This document shows, in pieces, positions 1 through 13,826 of a DNA stretch of 64,000 bases (its first letter is position 1; the number at the start of each line of letters is the position of its first letter). The notes beneath the pieces were generated by a model that worked only from the letters and a program-made list of their open reading frames with translations, searched no databases and was not told the DNA's origin. Source of the stretch: Drosophila pseudoobscura (Eukaryota; Arthropoda; Insecta; Diptera; Drosophilidae); the NCBI RefSeq assembly GCF_009870125.1, contig NC_046679.1, positions 30,814,001 to 30,878,000 of the forward strand, in the 5' to 3' direction. A program made the position numbers and the translations under genes.

Positions 1-3000
1 CACTTATCAGTTTAATTTGTTTAACAATCAACACACAGTATCAATGAGGTATTAGAAGTAGCTTTCAAAGTGATTTGTGGCTAGAAAAGAGCGGGAATAT
101 TGATGGTTGAAGGCTTCAGGAAGTAAAGAAATAAGTGAAATGCCTGGGGATTAAAGAGGATTTTGGCTATTGAAAGAGATAATTGATTGGGAAAATGATT
201 TTAAAATGGAGGAATGAAGCAAAGGGAATGAGGGAAGATGAAGATATATAAATTTAATTTAAAATGTGATACAGAAATCCTTATTTTTAATGTTTAACGT
301 TCCCATTTCTCATTTAATTCAATTAATTTCCCTGACCATTGAATAAGCTCTAACTTTTCTGGATAATTCTCTGTGAATTATTCGTGTGACTTAAATCAAA
401 ATTAGTTATGCTTATGCTTGGATGGGTTTTTCTGTTTATCGGCTTTCGATTTATGTGTCCGCTAATTTGGATGCGATGCAAAATAACAAATTAATTAAGC
501 CTTCGAATGACGCAGATTGTAGCAGGGCAGGGGGTCTTATATTGTTTTATACCGAAACCCGATCGGCTTTCACCCAGGCAATCAAAAACAGAGGAGTCCG
601 AGTACTACTCGCAGAAACAGAGGCAATAAATCATCGGAGAGCATTGTGCGTGGTGTATAAGAAGTGAAAATTACAATCTAATATATTTTACAATTGTGCT
701 AACGAAACGGACACACAGCGGACACCCATTGGTATCCAAGAGGGAAGAGAGGAGGTCTCGGTCTCCTGTCGTGCGTCCATAGAACTTGACATCGCTGTCT
801 TTGAGGGGTTCTGCAGGGGGAATTCTATTTATAGAATAACTCAAGGACAGTCACAATATACACAGCCAGAGCAGACACTGCTATAATTTATAAGCAGGCA
901 AATCGCGTGCGGCATGGTGATATATACGGAAAAGTTCCGGGTAGGAAATTGCATACAAAGAAGAACCAGACCCCGACCCCCCGCCCCACAAATTATGACA
1001 AAATATTCCATGCGTCAGTCGTTGCTATGGATTCCTGCTTTTATGCTTTGCCATGCTGAAAAGGAAATTCCATCCATCCATTCATTCATTTATCCTCCAC
1101 TTGTTGGTTCCTGTTTTGTGTTTGTTTGGCTTCTGTTTTTTCCCATCAAAGCAATTAGTGTTCGGTTTCTGCTGGATTCTGCTTGGGTCTTTGATTTTTT
1201 ATACATAAAATGTGGAAGGAATGGGCATATATAAAATGTGAGAGCTTACTGAACAGATGATGCTTACAAAAGTGTACGAAATATAAATTAAATTAGCAAA
1301 TTTGTTGCACAGTTTTTTGCACCCCATTTTATTTCACCGGAAATGTTCCGTTCGAGCAGCATGGCGTATACGTAATTTTGATGAAATTATTGCTAAATAT
1401 TCAGATACAAGCGGTTTCTGGCCTGATAAGTGACATTTGAAAGGTTAAATATGATGTATTAATTGATGATTAATCCATTAGAATAAAATATCCCAAGGCT
1501 AAAGAGAATTTTGGGAGCAGAAACCCATTACACCTGTCGTATGGGTGATTTTTCCAACAGAGTTCACTAAAAGAAAGAGGTTATACCCACTGGATTTGCT
1601 TGAATAAGGTTGTCAAAATGTATTTCATTTCATATTCATGCTGCCAAAAGCATTAACATCAGCAGAAGCAGCAGCAAGCAGCAGCAGGCAGCAGCAGCAC
1701 ATCATTATTCAATGTCAGAACAGTAGATCCAGGCGCTGAATAAACAGAACAACACGAATACCAGGCATGCCAACCAACCTCCCACGACTAGGACATGTTT
1801 TTGCATTATTTAGCACTCTTTTAAGGAGGTAGTCCATGTGTGTACAGAGTCCAGAGTGTGTAATCCGAGCAGGAAGAGGGTCAGAGGTTGATAGACCCGA
1901 AGGGTAATTAAAGACCACGACCCCCACGACAGCTGGCGGGCAACCAAATCCCAAGTAAATAATTGAAACGACTTTGCTTAAGCGTTTCCACGCGGGGCAC
2001 GGTACTGGCACTTCTCTTGTGTAATTATTGAAATAATATTAAATTTTCTCGGAACACAGAGTGGCAGATGGTTCCAGTGGAGGTTTTTCTTCTATTAAAT
2101 CAATAAAATAGTCAACATCATTAACATAATGGATAGGACGCCCCCAAAAGTTGTTCCTTTATTCTTCTTCTTTTGTATCGTTTTTCAGCCTTGCGGAAGG
2201 TCAAGGAACCCTTTGCTGCTGATGGCAGTCAACGCTTTTGACGGGTATCGTTGGCCCTTAGTTGTATTTCCATGGCTGTCACAATACAACAAAGAACTAT
2301 GCACTCCTCCTTTCATTCCGAGGACACAAAGGACACTGCAACTGTCGCAAATCCCACATCCTCAGATGGATAGGGAGAGGCAGAGGTAGAGGGATCAAAC
2401 GACACGTTTTCTTTGCTTGAAAATACTTAGCTTTGCCGGCTACAAAAATCGATAGCTGTGAGGAAACCACAAAAAAGAACCTCATGACTTGAAGCGCTCT
2501 AAAACGTTTTCCGTGTCATTTAATTAGGATTATAATAAAAGTAAATTAGTAGCAGAAGCTTTTGCAGTCATAGCTCACCCAAAAGATTCAGCGTTGACCC
2601 ATGGACACCCGCTGGAATGCTGCCGGGTCACTAGTCAGTCCCTAGGGAAAGGCACCAGGAAGGCACTGCACACTGGCCACAGCAGAACAACCGGAAAAAC
2701 GAGGAAAACTGCAGCGGCAACGGCAACGGCAACGGGAACGGGAACGAGAACAGCAAACGGCAAACGGCCATCGAACCCCGCATGGCGTTGGGTCCTGCTT
2801 GCGTTGTTGACTCGGAAAATCCGTAAAGTAAACTGAAAGCCAATCTCTACCAAACCGGAATCGAATAAACGGGACAGCAGACAAATGCCGCGTATCACTC
2901 TCGGGCGAGCGAGCGCTTGTCCGTGCGGCGGGGCTTTTCTCTGCGGCGGCGGCGGCACTCTGCACTGTGGAAAACGAGGCAAACGAATGAGAATTTATTG

Positions 3001-4126
3001 TTTGTATGGCCCGCCATCACCATCGACAACGCCATGTGCTTGCTGGCTGGCGGGCAAAAACAGCTGAAAGGCGTCGTGCCGCCCCGACGACGTGCACACG
3101 CTTTTCTCTAGTGACGTCATTAATGCGACTCATGCGCAGCCGACGAGAGAGAGAGCGCACACTTTTGGGGGAACTTTTTCATGCTTTGGGGGCACACAAG
3201 TGCATGCTTGTTGCGCCACTTGCCATTGCCCCATGACGCTCTTTTGCCAAAAGAAAAAAAAAAACAGAAATAAGAGGGATGGCGGGAGAACCAGGGCTGG
3301 TCGATGGCGTCACAGAGCGCTACTATGAGAATAGTAGGGGATATCGATACAGACTAACATTAAAAGCGTTTAGAGAACAGATATTCATATGAATGCTCCT
3401 GGATTTTTGGGATATTCTACAGTTTTATGGTGGTTTGAAACAAGATCAAGCTAGTAATCTATAAACCTCTTTAGTAATATGTTTAAAACTTGATAAATAC
3501 ATCGAATACATATTCAATTTATCCCAAAATGTGCCCTCAATGCATTTAGAAACTGAAACAATGTTTTACAAGCGATTGAGCGACTTATCTTCCTAAATAT
3601 ATAATATATACCAAGGAATCTATAGGAATCTACCTACAAATTGGTTTCCACTAATCATTTCATTTAAAATATATTTTTTATTATGATTATCCAACATTAA
3701 ATAGAGATTTCAATATACCAACATCAATATACATCAATGCGATGAATGCCATAAATATAAATTTTCTATCATATAAAATAGAGAGACAGAGCCTGAGTTC
3801 TATAACATTTGGTGAGATTCCTTCACTAAGGAGGAGAATAATTGCCAATTATTTGGCACTCACTGGGGGGGCGGAGGGCACTCCTTATACTACTTTTGAG
3901 TCTGTTTTAAAGCATTTTGTAGTAAAAAAAGATGAACCTATATAACAATTGTGCAAATGAGTAAAGCTTACAACCGAAATCAACAATAGAGTCGAAAATT
4001 AGAGGCTAATTAAGTGACTGTAAGGAACATCCATAACACAATTAATCACTTTTGAATGAAACTTAAGGCTAGAGATTCAGTTTAAGGAGCATTTGCATTT
4101 GTGCCACAATATTGAGGAGCATTCCT
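1..4126. other. Non-coding 4.1 kb left flank
   Basis: I see no convincing exon here on either strand; open frames are short and lack splice signals or protein character. The stretch holds a CAG/CAGCAG trinucleotide run (about 1662-1700), an AACGGC-type hexamer run (about 2714-2767), and a GC-rich, GAGA-containing island at about 2600-3300. That island looks like a promoter or enhancer of a gene outside the window, or an upstream element. The rest is AT-rich and unremarkable. Confidence 0.6.
2600..3300. promoter_or_regulatory. GC-rich promoter-like island with a perfect CRE
   Basis: Within otherwise AT-rich DNA this 0.7-kb island is rich in CpG and GCGGCGG strings. It has a perfect palindromic CRE (TGACGTCA at 3112-3119) and a GAGAGAGAG tract (about 3145-3155) that could bind GAGA factor. 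No TATA box or coding exon is attached, so its target gene is unknown. The regulatory role is inferred from composition and motifs only. Confidence 0.35.
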
Positions 4127-7100
4127 TTAGGCGTTTGCGCCTGCAATGCCTGTGAGAGGATCCGAGAGATGGATGATGGCATCGAGTTCTACTTGTGTGA
4201 GATTCTCGCTGAGCAGCTTCTCAATGCTAATGAACTTGGCATTGGGCTCTTGGATCGAAGAGGCGTCCACTTCCTGGTCGGGAGAGGTCTGTAGAACCGA
4301 ACTGCTGCGTTTGGCGCGCTCTAAAAGAAAGATGTACACTTTTAGCAGAAGAAAAATTTATAAGGAGGGATTGTTTCCTTACCAAACCGCGCACGATGTG
4401 CCTCTTGCTCGATGATAATCTCATTGGTGACATAGACCTCGCGACGGATTTGATCCCTTAGCTCCACGCTCATGTCGGGTATGCACCAGCGCACCAGAAT
4501 CATCACAAGAGCCACAAAGTTCTGAAAGAAACGAAGAACCATATTTCATCATCATGTCATCACTTGTCCATGATTTGTCCATCGTTTTGGGGTCACAGCC
4601 CCCAGAAGCAGAAGCCCTATTCTTCTCCACTCAAGCGACAGTAAATGCAATTGGCTAAGACGGGCTAAGACAGGTGTTAGCCTCAACCCTAATATTTTCG
4701 GGGGAATTGGGAACGCACTCGCTCCCCAAAAGAAACCCCATATCGAATGAAACCAGCACATGCACCCCCAACATAGCATAGATCGGACTTTGGCAGCAGC
4801 ATAACCAGCGAGAGAGAGAGGCAGCAGACAAAATGTCAAGAAACTGAAAATAGAATAAAATGAAATGCCAACTAAATGGATAATTGGCCGGCAGGGCACA
4901 TTGGCAGTTCTGCACGAAAGTTGGAACATTTCAGACAGTGGCTTTGAATACTTCGAGACGAGCGGACGTGTGTGTGATAGCAAAAAGGATAGCCATAGGA
5001 ATATAGGATTAAAAAACTAACAAAAATTAATAAGAATAGGCTTTCATCTACCAATTTCCAAAATTCAAACACTTTAAAATGAAATACTTTGAATTCCTGA
5101 GCCTTTCCTCAGTGGGTCTTAGCATAGCCATCCTAGACATCCTTATAGCATTGAGCATACTCGGTCCCTCTACCTATTATCTGTACTTTGATTACTTGGA
5201 TATCGATAGGTGGGAACAGACCAACGATGTGGAGGCCTTGAGTGCCTTTGGCACATTCGTTTCCACGTTGGGTAAAACATAAAGAAAAACTAATTTTAAT
5301 TCTATGCTAAAAAGGAAACCCTTTTCCAGTGGATTATCTCTGGGTGCGTGAATTCTCGCAGGTCTTTTACATGACTGCCACACTCATTATTTGGGTCAAG
5401 GCATTGATAAATCTGGCAGTGGCCTGCCTTCTAGTCGATGGCATTAAGCAGGTAATGGCATACCACTAAAAATATAGAATAATCTGTCTAAATGATTGAT
5501 TTTATCTGCAGAAACGACTGATTTGCATTGCACCTTGGCTGATCAACACCTATCTATCGATGACCGTGGAAACTGGCATTTTTGTGAGCCTGGAACTCCG
5601 AATTGATGAAGTCGATGCCGCAGTGGATCGTCGGATAGCGCGTAGTCTCATCTTTGGCGTATTTTTAGGTAGGCTTTCACATGATTTATATCCCTAATTT
5701 GAATTTTAATTGATTTTTATCTATGAAGTGCTCAATGCATTGCTTTCTTATGGCATCTATGCGCTCTATCGGAAGCTAAAGTCCACACCGAATGAGAATA
5801 TCGAAGCCATTCAACAGAATCCTCATACATTCAACGCCTAAAACTAAGTATCTTTGAGGGATTTGATTTTTAAAGCTGTCTTAAAGCATTTATAGGTAAA
5901 TAAAATGAGATTAAAGGTGGGTTGCTTCTCTGCCTTAGTTTATCTTTTGCAACTCACTTCAAAGACCACAACAAAGCCCAAACGACAGGCCAAAATGATG
6001 TAAAACATGCTGCTTAAATTGTATTTATCCGGCGATGAGGGCGGCAACCGAAAGTCTGTGTATCTGAAAGAAAGAAAACCCTTTTAGTATCCCATTCCAT
6101 AAAGCAAACCCTCGAGTGCATGCCATACTTGCACGATGTTATGTTGGAGAGATCGCCTGCGAGGCTGTTCAAAGTGGGTGAATCGGAGACCTTGAATTCG
6201 GAGAGAGTAAAGTCGAGGTATCCATTCAGGGTGCCATCTTTGGAGACATAGTTGCGGTAGACCAGTCGAGGAATCATATCCGATGTAAAGGCAATGATGA
6301 AGCCCTACAAAATACATTATTTAGAGATCTTTCCTAGGGGTACTCTCCTGCATCTACTCACATTTGTGATCACACTTAGCTTTCCAATGCAATCCAGTAT
6401 CCTGTACCACACGCCAATATCCCTCACACGCTGCGACACGGGTCGCTTGTGGTGTGTGAGCAGTTTCTTGGCATCCAAACGCATTTCCAGTATATTATTG
6501 AGCAAGGCAAAGAACGGGGCCAGCGGAAAGGCAGCCACAAAGATGGTCACAAATCCGTATTGCAAAACCATCTCCAAATATTCGGGAAACAGACCGCGTG
6601 CCCCCCAATCCAGCAGCTTAAAGTCGCGCATCCAACGCTCGTCTTTGGTTTTGTCGGGATTCGGAGTGTTGTTGAACAAACGGGAGAGGCCCACCTGAAT
6701 GGCCAGCACTTTGCGCCAGAACATGGGCAGATATACCTCGAGTATCGTGTTGAAGGCCTGCTTGCCCACCATTATAATGGCCAGCTGGATGCAGAGCTCC
6801 GTGAGGCAGCCACCAGAAGAGCACTGGAAAAGAATTCAGGGAAAGATTAGCTGTTGGACGGGAACACTCAGTGGTAGGGACCTACCTCCTCTTGTCGATA
6901 GTCAAACAGTTTGTTATACTCCCCTGGATGTCCCACAAATTTTCCCTTAAAGAAGGCTATATAAAATATAGAGGCATAATAGTTGACAAACTGCAGCAGA
7001 TAGATCTTGAGAGTCAGCGAATCATCGAACTGCGTTTGAGTGCGCCACATTTCCAGCTCTGTGAGGTACTCCGCCAAGTGGCTGTACATCTGAAAAGTAA

Positions 7101-10100
7101 AGAATTCCCTTTATAACATTCCAAAAGAGTTTCAAGCGGCGAACACTCACATAATTCAGGATATAGAGCAAACACAGATTCACAAAGGCCGCCGAGGCTG
7201 TGGCCAAAACAATGGCACTCGAGGTGGTCAGGGGACTGGCGCCCACTTTTAGAGCCGCCAGCATCGACATGCGGTACACCACCACCGCCAAAAGGGCCAC
7301 AAAAGCCAGGGCAATGAGCAGCAGCACCACCGAAAAGCTAAAAACAGTCGCCGGCAGCTTCATCCGCCAAAAGGGAACCGTCGGCTCCTTGACGTTCGTC
7401 ACATAGTCCACTCTGGTGGGTGGTATGTGCTCCAACTTGGCCAAATACTGCGGCCTAGGGTGCTCCTCGTGGACATCAAAGCCCGTCAGATCCCAGCGAT
7501 GGGTTATCTCCGCGGAGTAGCGCTTCCATAGCTCCAGGAAGAGAGTGGCCCAAAAGGACATAAAGACGGCAAAGAAAACTGTGCTGGGATTGTCGATGAG
7601 ATACGTGACCTTGGCATAATTGCAGGTCTCCTTGAGGTCCCAAAAGTTGCACCAATCACAGAGGGGACACATGGTTATATTTGTATTGGGACGCAGACAG
7701 ATATCTTTGCTGCAAATAAAAGGAATTTTCAATTAGTTGGGGCCACAATTGATGGATGAAAAGGTAAAGCTTACACAGGCACATAGTTCTTGAGAGACAA
7801 CCAGGAGTATAGAAAGCATATCACACCCACAATGGAGGCCAGCAGCAACATATAGGTGTAATAGCCCAACCAGGCAAAGTACAGACCTAAAGAGAGGGGA
7901 AATATATACTAAGAAAGGCTTTCTTTGAACATAGGTGCTGTTTCCTAACCAATTTTGACGCCAAAGTACTCCTTGATGTCGTCCAGAGGCTGATAGCGGT
8001 ACCATTTCTTCACAGACGCCCAATGTTTGTACAGAAGAGCTCTCATGGTGCCCGATTCGGTTATTTCGCCCTGAAAAAGGAATTTAGTGGATCTGCTATA
8101 AATATCGTTGTAATACTCACATCATGCAATGGATATGCCGCACAGTAGCCGCCCTCTGCAATCAATCGCTCAATGCCAAAGGCCATGTCATGTTGATTTT
8201 TGGTAGGAAAACGCTGACGATCCAATATAAACTCCACAATGCGCGACCTCACGGCGGTGGTAAAGAAGCAATCCTGTCGTATATCAAAGCTATCCAAAAA
8301 AGAAGATAAATTAAACGAAAAATGGTTATGGTACTTCTTCTAGCTTACAGATACTCCTTGTCGCGACTGTAAATGGCAGTAAAACGATGCGCTCTCTTGG
8401 GGAATATATGCTCATCCACATGGATATTCCGTAGGAAGAATTGGCAAACGGTTTTCAGACTAGAAAATATGCTTTTTGTCGAACGATTGACAACAGACAT
8501 TCCAGGGATCTGTAAGAGCACCAAAATACACATTAATCTGAAGGAAATTGAAGGTTAAATTAAATTAAGATAGTCAAAGCAAAGGCTTACTAAAGGGTAT
8601 ACACATTTATATTCAATTGATAATTCTACAACAGATGTTAGGCACGGGATTAGGTTTCTTTCATACATCAACTCACAGCAGAACAACATTTAAGCCTAGG
8701 TTTTAGAAGTATTAATTGTGTAAAATATTTAACTGATTCAACAACGTCTGGGCCAACCTTCTTGGACAAGTATTGAGCCGCATTCTGTAGACGGTTGGTT
8801 CTTTCATATATACGCAAATTACACAAGGACTAAAAACACAGAAACATATAAGAAATCATACAAAAACAATAGGAATTTTCAACTGAATTTCAATCAAATT
8901 TTGTTTCAGGGCCCAAAAGTCTTAAAGGAATTAGATCTGAAGATCGAGAGACGAAACGCACCTCCTTCATGGGCATCCGTAGCTTAAGTATCTCCGCATA
9001 CCGACGCAGCACCTCCAAAGGGGCATGGATCTGCAAAGAACAAACACCCATTAATGAGGTTTCTTTTGGGGAAATTCAAGGCTTACTTACCTTCACGAAA
9101 CATATTTGATCCTTTTGGCTTGTTTCCACCTCGAGACCCTGGCTCACGAGATTCGCCTCGAACACCCTTCGCTTCTCCGTATTCTCCGCCTCCGTGGGCT
9201 CATGGGCATTGATCCTGTAGGCCAGCACGAAGTCAATGGAGCGCGTGCAGTCCTCGAAGAACAGCGATGTGTTGATCTCCTCCCGCTGATAGAACTCCCT
9301 GGGGCAACTGCATTCGCGTTCATCGTAGCCATTATTTCCCAAAGTGGGTTCAGTCATTGGCAGCAAGGGGCTTGAGAGATGATTTTGGTTCCTTGGCTCG
9401 GAGGACTTCTTTTTGCCATTGGCCAGGGGCCCGGCAGCACCGTCTGGCAGTTGGAGCGTGGAGGCGTTGCTGTAACAAAGAATGGACGTTCAGGAATGGA
9501 ATGCTTTCAGTGTTTCAGTTTGATGTCCATTAATGTCCCTATAGGACCCACCCCCCGCTTGGCGTGTTAATGTCCCACCCTCACCTTATTTAGGTCACTC
9601 CCCGGGTGGTTGGAACCCCCTAAGCAACTATAATCTGAACGCGTTGAGCCATTTTCTGGCACACACAATTCACCCACATGACATCAGTAAATAATTTCTC
9701 TATTTTTCCTTGGCTTTCATTTGCTTATACAGCAGCAGCAGTCTGTTTCCATCTGTTTAGTCTGTTTCTAGTATATTTTTTAAAGAGCCAAGTGCAGTGC
9801 CTCACATTCAGTTGATAATGTGGCAAAAACATTTGCAAATAATATATGCAAACACTTGATATTTGAGCGCTAGAAAAGCAGCTCAGCTCCTCGTGTGAGT
9901 CGGTCTTTTGTGGAAAAAATGAGAAATCTCCTATGATTCACGATTATATCTGATCATAAAAAAAAAACAATACAAAATTTACCTTAACTTCGAAAGTGCA
10001 ATCGAATGAGTAATTGAGCAATCGACCCAAAAAAGAGGGAAATATTTTAGAAAGATGCTGAATGGGAGTCAATGGGAGCTGTGTGATACAGGGCATAAGT

Positions 10101-12701
10101 TCTTATCAGCTATAAATAAACTGGGAGAAATGATAAGCCCAGCCATGAAGGAGGCTGTCAATTACATTATCTTTCATCATTCTTTTATTTATAGCTGTCC
10201 AACAAGGAGATAAAGTCCAGTAATTACACTTGTTGATTCAAAGCTTCATTGGGAAAAGCCCTCAGATAATACTTCCTTTGCATATAATGTGAAGAGGTAC
10301 AGATTATTTAACGCAGAATGGAATGAGGCTGGGGAAAACCACTCTACTGCATTTTATAAGTAGGAAAAGTGTTTATTGCCAGTGATTAGAAATAGAACAG
10401 CCACCGGAAAAAACATAAACAGCGAAATCATGAAAGGAAGGACAAGTCTCAGTGATCGAAGCTTTGGATACCCTGCAGATATGGTATAATTTGCTATAAT
10501 TCCTTTTGGAATTCTATTGGTAAGGGAACTTTGACGTCATTCCCCTTCCAACTTCCATAAACCGCTCGGTTAAGCTGTATGTTTCCTCTTGTTTCCTCCA
10601 TTCTCTTTTGTACTCTTATTTCGTGTGTGGCTCGGCTCATCAAACATTCATGTTCATATTTTACAAACTTTTCAGCCTTGGCTCGCGGCGATTCATAATT
10701 ATCTTCAACTTCTTTCAATCAAAAAACTCAAGTATGAAAATTTACACACAATTTGTTATTGTTATTGTTTTTTTCGTAGGCCCACACATTGAAAATTTTG
10801 GCATTTGGCTTTAATCAAGGCCAAGAGAGAGCAAGACAGAGTGAGAGACACTAATTTATTAAACATTTGTGCCGCTGCTTTTTCGAATATTTGTCACCCA
10901 AGGAAGAGCAGAGCAGCGAAAGGTGACGGAAAATTGTTTCCCCGAAATTTTCTTATATAATGTATGCAAATATTATGCTATATACTATATATGCATGATC
11001 CGTTTAATCATCCAACCGACAAGATCCGCAATACTTGAAACACACACAGTACACAAACACACAAGGAAACCGTTGTCTTTTACTTTTCTCCCGCGAAACA
11101 GATGATTAATCCAACACAAAAAGGGAACACTACGGTAAACCCGTTTCTGCGAAAGCTGATCGGGCGTATAAGTGTATAAAGGTTTTAATAAGGTATTAAT
11201 TGACCCACCAGCGGGTGTAATATCACATTTAGCGCGGAAAAATATTTCCGGCGAGTTTTTCGCTTCTGGTTCGCCCGATGTTTGAGAATTGAGTGTTCAG
11301 AAAATTGAAATAATATTCCAACAAACGTTGGCACTGACAACGGGAGAGCCCCAAAGAGCGGCAGAGCTGTCCAAAGCGCAGCAGCAACAACAAAGCAGAA
11401 ACAAGAGAGGGCGAGAGAGCTGTCAGCTGGGCGAAGAGCAAGACACAGACAAGCCGGCATATGATAATCCCCCCCACCACACACTCCCGTGCGTTGACTT
11501 GAGTACTTTTGAACAAAAGAGCAGCAGGCCAACATCATTCGTGTTGTGTGACGATACGAAAAGTAGTTGATTTTCTGAACTAAATTAGACAGCGCCTAAG
11601 ATGCCTTCCATAATATACAAATGTGCTTTACATTTTCATAAAGAAAGTGTAGTGCAATAGTGTACATTGAGTGCATCAGCGAAATAAACCTGTTGCCAAG
11701 TAACTGTTGTCTCGTTTAGACAGTACTTCAATCAGTTGGCGTCGGAAAGAGAGAGAGAGAGAGCGAAGTCTAAGCACATGTTCATAGATCAAATGCAGGT
11801 ACGTATGTTATCTGTTCCCCCTCTTCCTATATTTCCCATTTCCAGCACAAAGGGAAATAGATGTTCTGTTTATGATAGGAAATTAGTTCATTGGGTAATT
11901 ACTGTGTAGTAAATTGTAGATTAATATTCAGAGAAGGTCGGCGGAATAGTGGGATGGAATGCAATGCTAATACAAGGTGCTCTCTGTTCTGAGTCACTGA
12001 ATTAGGAAGAAAAACACTGACATTCCACATCCGAAAGAGGAATCAAAAGTATATTTGTCTAAGAATACAGTGATTCGCACTTTCTGCTTATCTGTCTTAT
12101 GCATATAGCAACAAGTGCGAATGATCAACATAAAACACAGATAAAACCATACAGGGGGCTCTTGAAAGTGGCTAGAGAACATCCAAGAGGTTTCACCAAA
12201 ACTCCCTGCTAAAACACCCTCTATCCATGACAATAAAAAAACCCAAACTCAATTACAGAAAACAACAATAGACAGACAACAAACAGTCGACAAAAACCAG
12301 CTGCAATTATCTTTAATGGATATTTCCTCTATATAGTCAGCTTCATTGGATTGGACTTACCTTGCAGCGAACCTGGCTCTCTTATCAGAGAGTGATTCAC
12401 TTGATGATTTTCGGTTCTCTCCGCTGGCCGCATCTCGCTCTTGGTCCATAAAATCCGTCGTTGGATCTGCTGCTCCCCGGCCCCTGTTCCTGCCCTCCCA
12501 AAGGCTTCCGCTGCCATTCAGCTTATCGCTGAGGCCGATGCGCTGCATCAGTTCCATGTCGAAGGGGGCCAGCGGGGTGGTGAATGGCGGTTCCAAATGG
12601 CTAGCAGGCGGCGCTGGAGTCCCCTTTTCCTCGTCCAGCAGAAGCTGCGAGCTCTCTGGCGGAGGGGGAGACGCTTCTTCGGCGCCGTCTAAATTTAGCA
12701 T
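4127..12701 (-). CDS. Anoctamin (TMEM16), 15 coding exons, about 1114 aa
   Basis: A membrane protein of the TMEM16 family, whose members are Ca2+-activated chloride channels and/or lipid scramblases. Exons on the minus strand: 12361-12701, 9091-9469, 8962-9030, 8677-8829, 8349-8509, 8121-8289, 7950-8070, 7775-7886, 7151-7709, 6886-7089, 6362-6823, 6129-6304, 5958-6063, 4383-4521, 4127-4320. The phases join without a break. Residues about 120-300 form the cytosolic dimerisation domain (RSIDFVLAYR). The multi-TM core starts near residue 470 (GLYFAWLGYYTYM, then TVFFAVFMSFWATLFLELWKR). Acidic residues that bind Ca2+ in ANO1 are present: PEYLEM and, one helix on, NNILEMRLDAKK. The start is the first in-frame ATG; exon 1 encodes a low-complexity acidic/proline-rich N-terminus and is followed by a 2.9-kb intron. 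Exon 4 could instead end at 8758, but the GTGAGT donor at 8676 is stronger and also keeps frame. The sequence resembles the ANO1-ANO7 branch; fly candidates are subdued or CG6938, and I cannot choose between them. Confidence 0.93.
5079..5841 (+). CDS. Four-TM protein nested in an anoctamin intron, 194 aa
   Basis: A complete four-exon gene (5079-5271, 5330-5451, 5512-5668, 5729-5841) lies inside the anoctamin intron between 4522 and 5957, on the opposite strand. All introns are about 58-60 bp with GT..AG ends and the phases join. The product has four hydrophobic segments: near the N-terminus (VGLSIAILDILIALSIL), then TATLIIWVKALINLAVACLL, then around ICIAPWLINTYLSM, and finally SLIFGVFLVLNALLSYGIYAL before a short polar tail. 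There is no cleavable signal peptide. The topology suits a small tetraspan membrane protein with both ends in the cytosol. I do not recognise the family; it is not a typical tetraspanin, because I see no CCG motif. A polyadenylation signal AATAAA follows at 5899-5904. Function unknown. Confidence 0.85.
9470..12360 (-). other. Long first intron of the anoctamin gene
   Basis: This 2.9-kb intron contains no convincing coding exon. Visible items are a perfect CRE palindrome (TGACGTCA, 10532-10539), a GA tract (about 11748-11763) and a CAG/CAA stretch near 11380-11400. The plus-strand open frame at 11289-11570 is glutamine-rich only because of that CAG/CAA tract. An internal promoter around 11.3-11.8 kb is possible but unproven. 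Confidence 0.6.
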
Positions 12702-13826
12702 TTTGCTTAGTGGCAACTTTTAAATTTGGCCAATCGGCGGAGTCTTGCTGCTTCCCCCCACCACTTCTTCCCTACTTTCACAAGGCATCTGTGTGTGAGT
12801 TCATGTGCGCGCGCGGCATGCGTATGTGTGTGTGTGTGTGTGTTGCCAAAATATATTGATGGCGAGGGCCAACTTTCATTTGTGCCGCTGCATTGCTACA
12901 CTTTGCACTAAATCTAATATCACAATTCAATTATATTGCACGTTCCGCTGGAGGAAGTATAGTGTTAAATAATTAAAAACAATTTAAGACTGAAGCGCGC
13001 GCGGGGAGACTTAGAACAGCTGAAATCAATCATATATACCGTCTGACCGTCGGAAATATACCAAATCTTACCGTCTCATTTTGAAAATATACCGTAGATA
13101 TACTGACGAATTCATACATATTCCTCGTTTTTCATATTCGGTCGAATATTACTAGCTAGATAGATCTCTCCGCCCTACCCACATAATTTTATCCTATTGA
13201 AGAATAAATTCTCTATAAGATAAACTACTTTTAATTAATGTCATTTATTATTCGGACTAAAACAAGGTTCAAACGAAAAAGTTCAACAAAAACAATAGTC
13301 GCAATGTTGTCACGTCAATGTTTCTGTCATTTGAAGAAGTCAACCGGAGTATGGGATTTTCTATACCCTATATCAAATTGTTTTTTTTTTAGACGTATTC
13401 ATGGAAATATTTGATTAGGTTATTGTATATACATATATCCTGATCCCGATACTAATTCTTGGTCTCTGTAAGAAGACCACTAACTTCAAAATATAGTTCA
13501 AATACATTTTAAACAGAGACTGATCAGTTTCTTCATTAATTAAAGCCTGGTATGACAAACATTTCCCTAACTCTGTAATATCCTTTTCCCTAGGGTATGA
13601 AATGGGACTTATTGTTGTTACCGATTCAATACATAATATGACCCTCCGAAATATACCGCCTAAGCCCCAATAATTTAAGATACAAACTTGAGCTAAACTA
13701 ATAGTAATAGTTATAACAATAATTACTCTTGTAGGTCCATCCCAACCTTCACTTTTAATTTGAAGAAATTAATGTACACGATATGTTTAACCTAAAATTA
13801 AAAAAAAACTAAATTTCAATTCTTCA
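12702..13826. other. Upstream region of the anoctamin gene
   Basis: No gene is seen here. It contains a short (TG)n tract at about 12823-12842, and from about 13035 a diverged repeat with ATATACC-type promoter motifs, described separately. A further GAAATATACCG occurrence is near 13647. The anoctamin transcription start probably lies between 12.75 and 13.1 kb; I see no clear TATA box. Confidence 0.5.
13035..13305 (+). repeat. Diverged direct repeat, copy A (promoter-motif repeat)
   Basis: This stretch matches 15983-16245 in the same orientation. Shared blocks include a GTCTGACC...GAAATATACC start, a common ATACTGACGAATTCA, a TCGAATATTACTAG block, ACATAATTTTATCC, and an AAGGTT..AA..GTTCAACAA end. 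Identity is high in blocks with small gaps between. The GAAATATACC element reads GGTATATTTC on the other strand, close to fly core-promoter motif 6. It may be a promoter-associated repeat or an old, unnamed transposon fragment. Confidence 0.65.

Noticed and set aside
10494..10718. Charged 74-codon minus-strand frame in the anoctamin intron as an extra exon
   Set aside because: There is no matching phase or family similarity to anoctamins, and the exon 1 to exon 2 junction is already in perfect phase without it.
11289..11570. Glutamine-containing plus-strand open frame in the anoctamin intron
   Set aside because: The Q run is a CAG/CAA microsatellite; no splice sites, homology or promoter support a gene.
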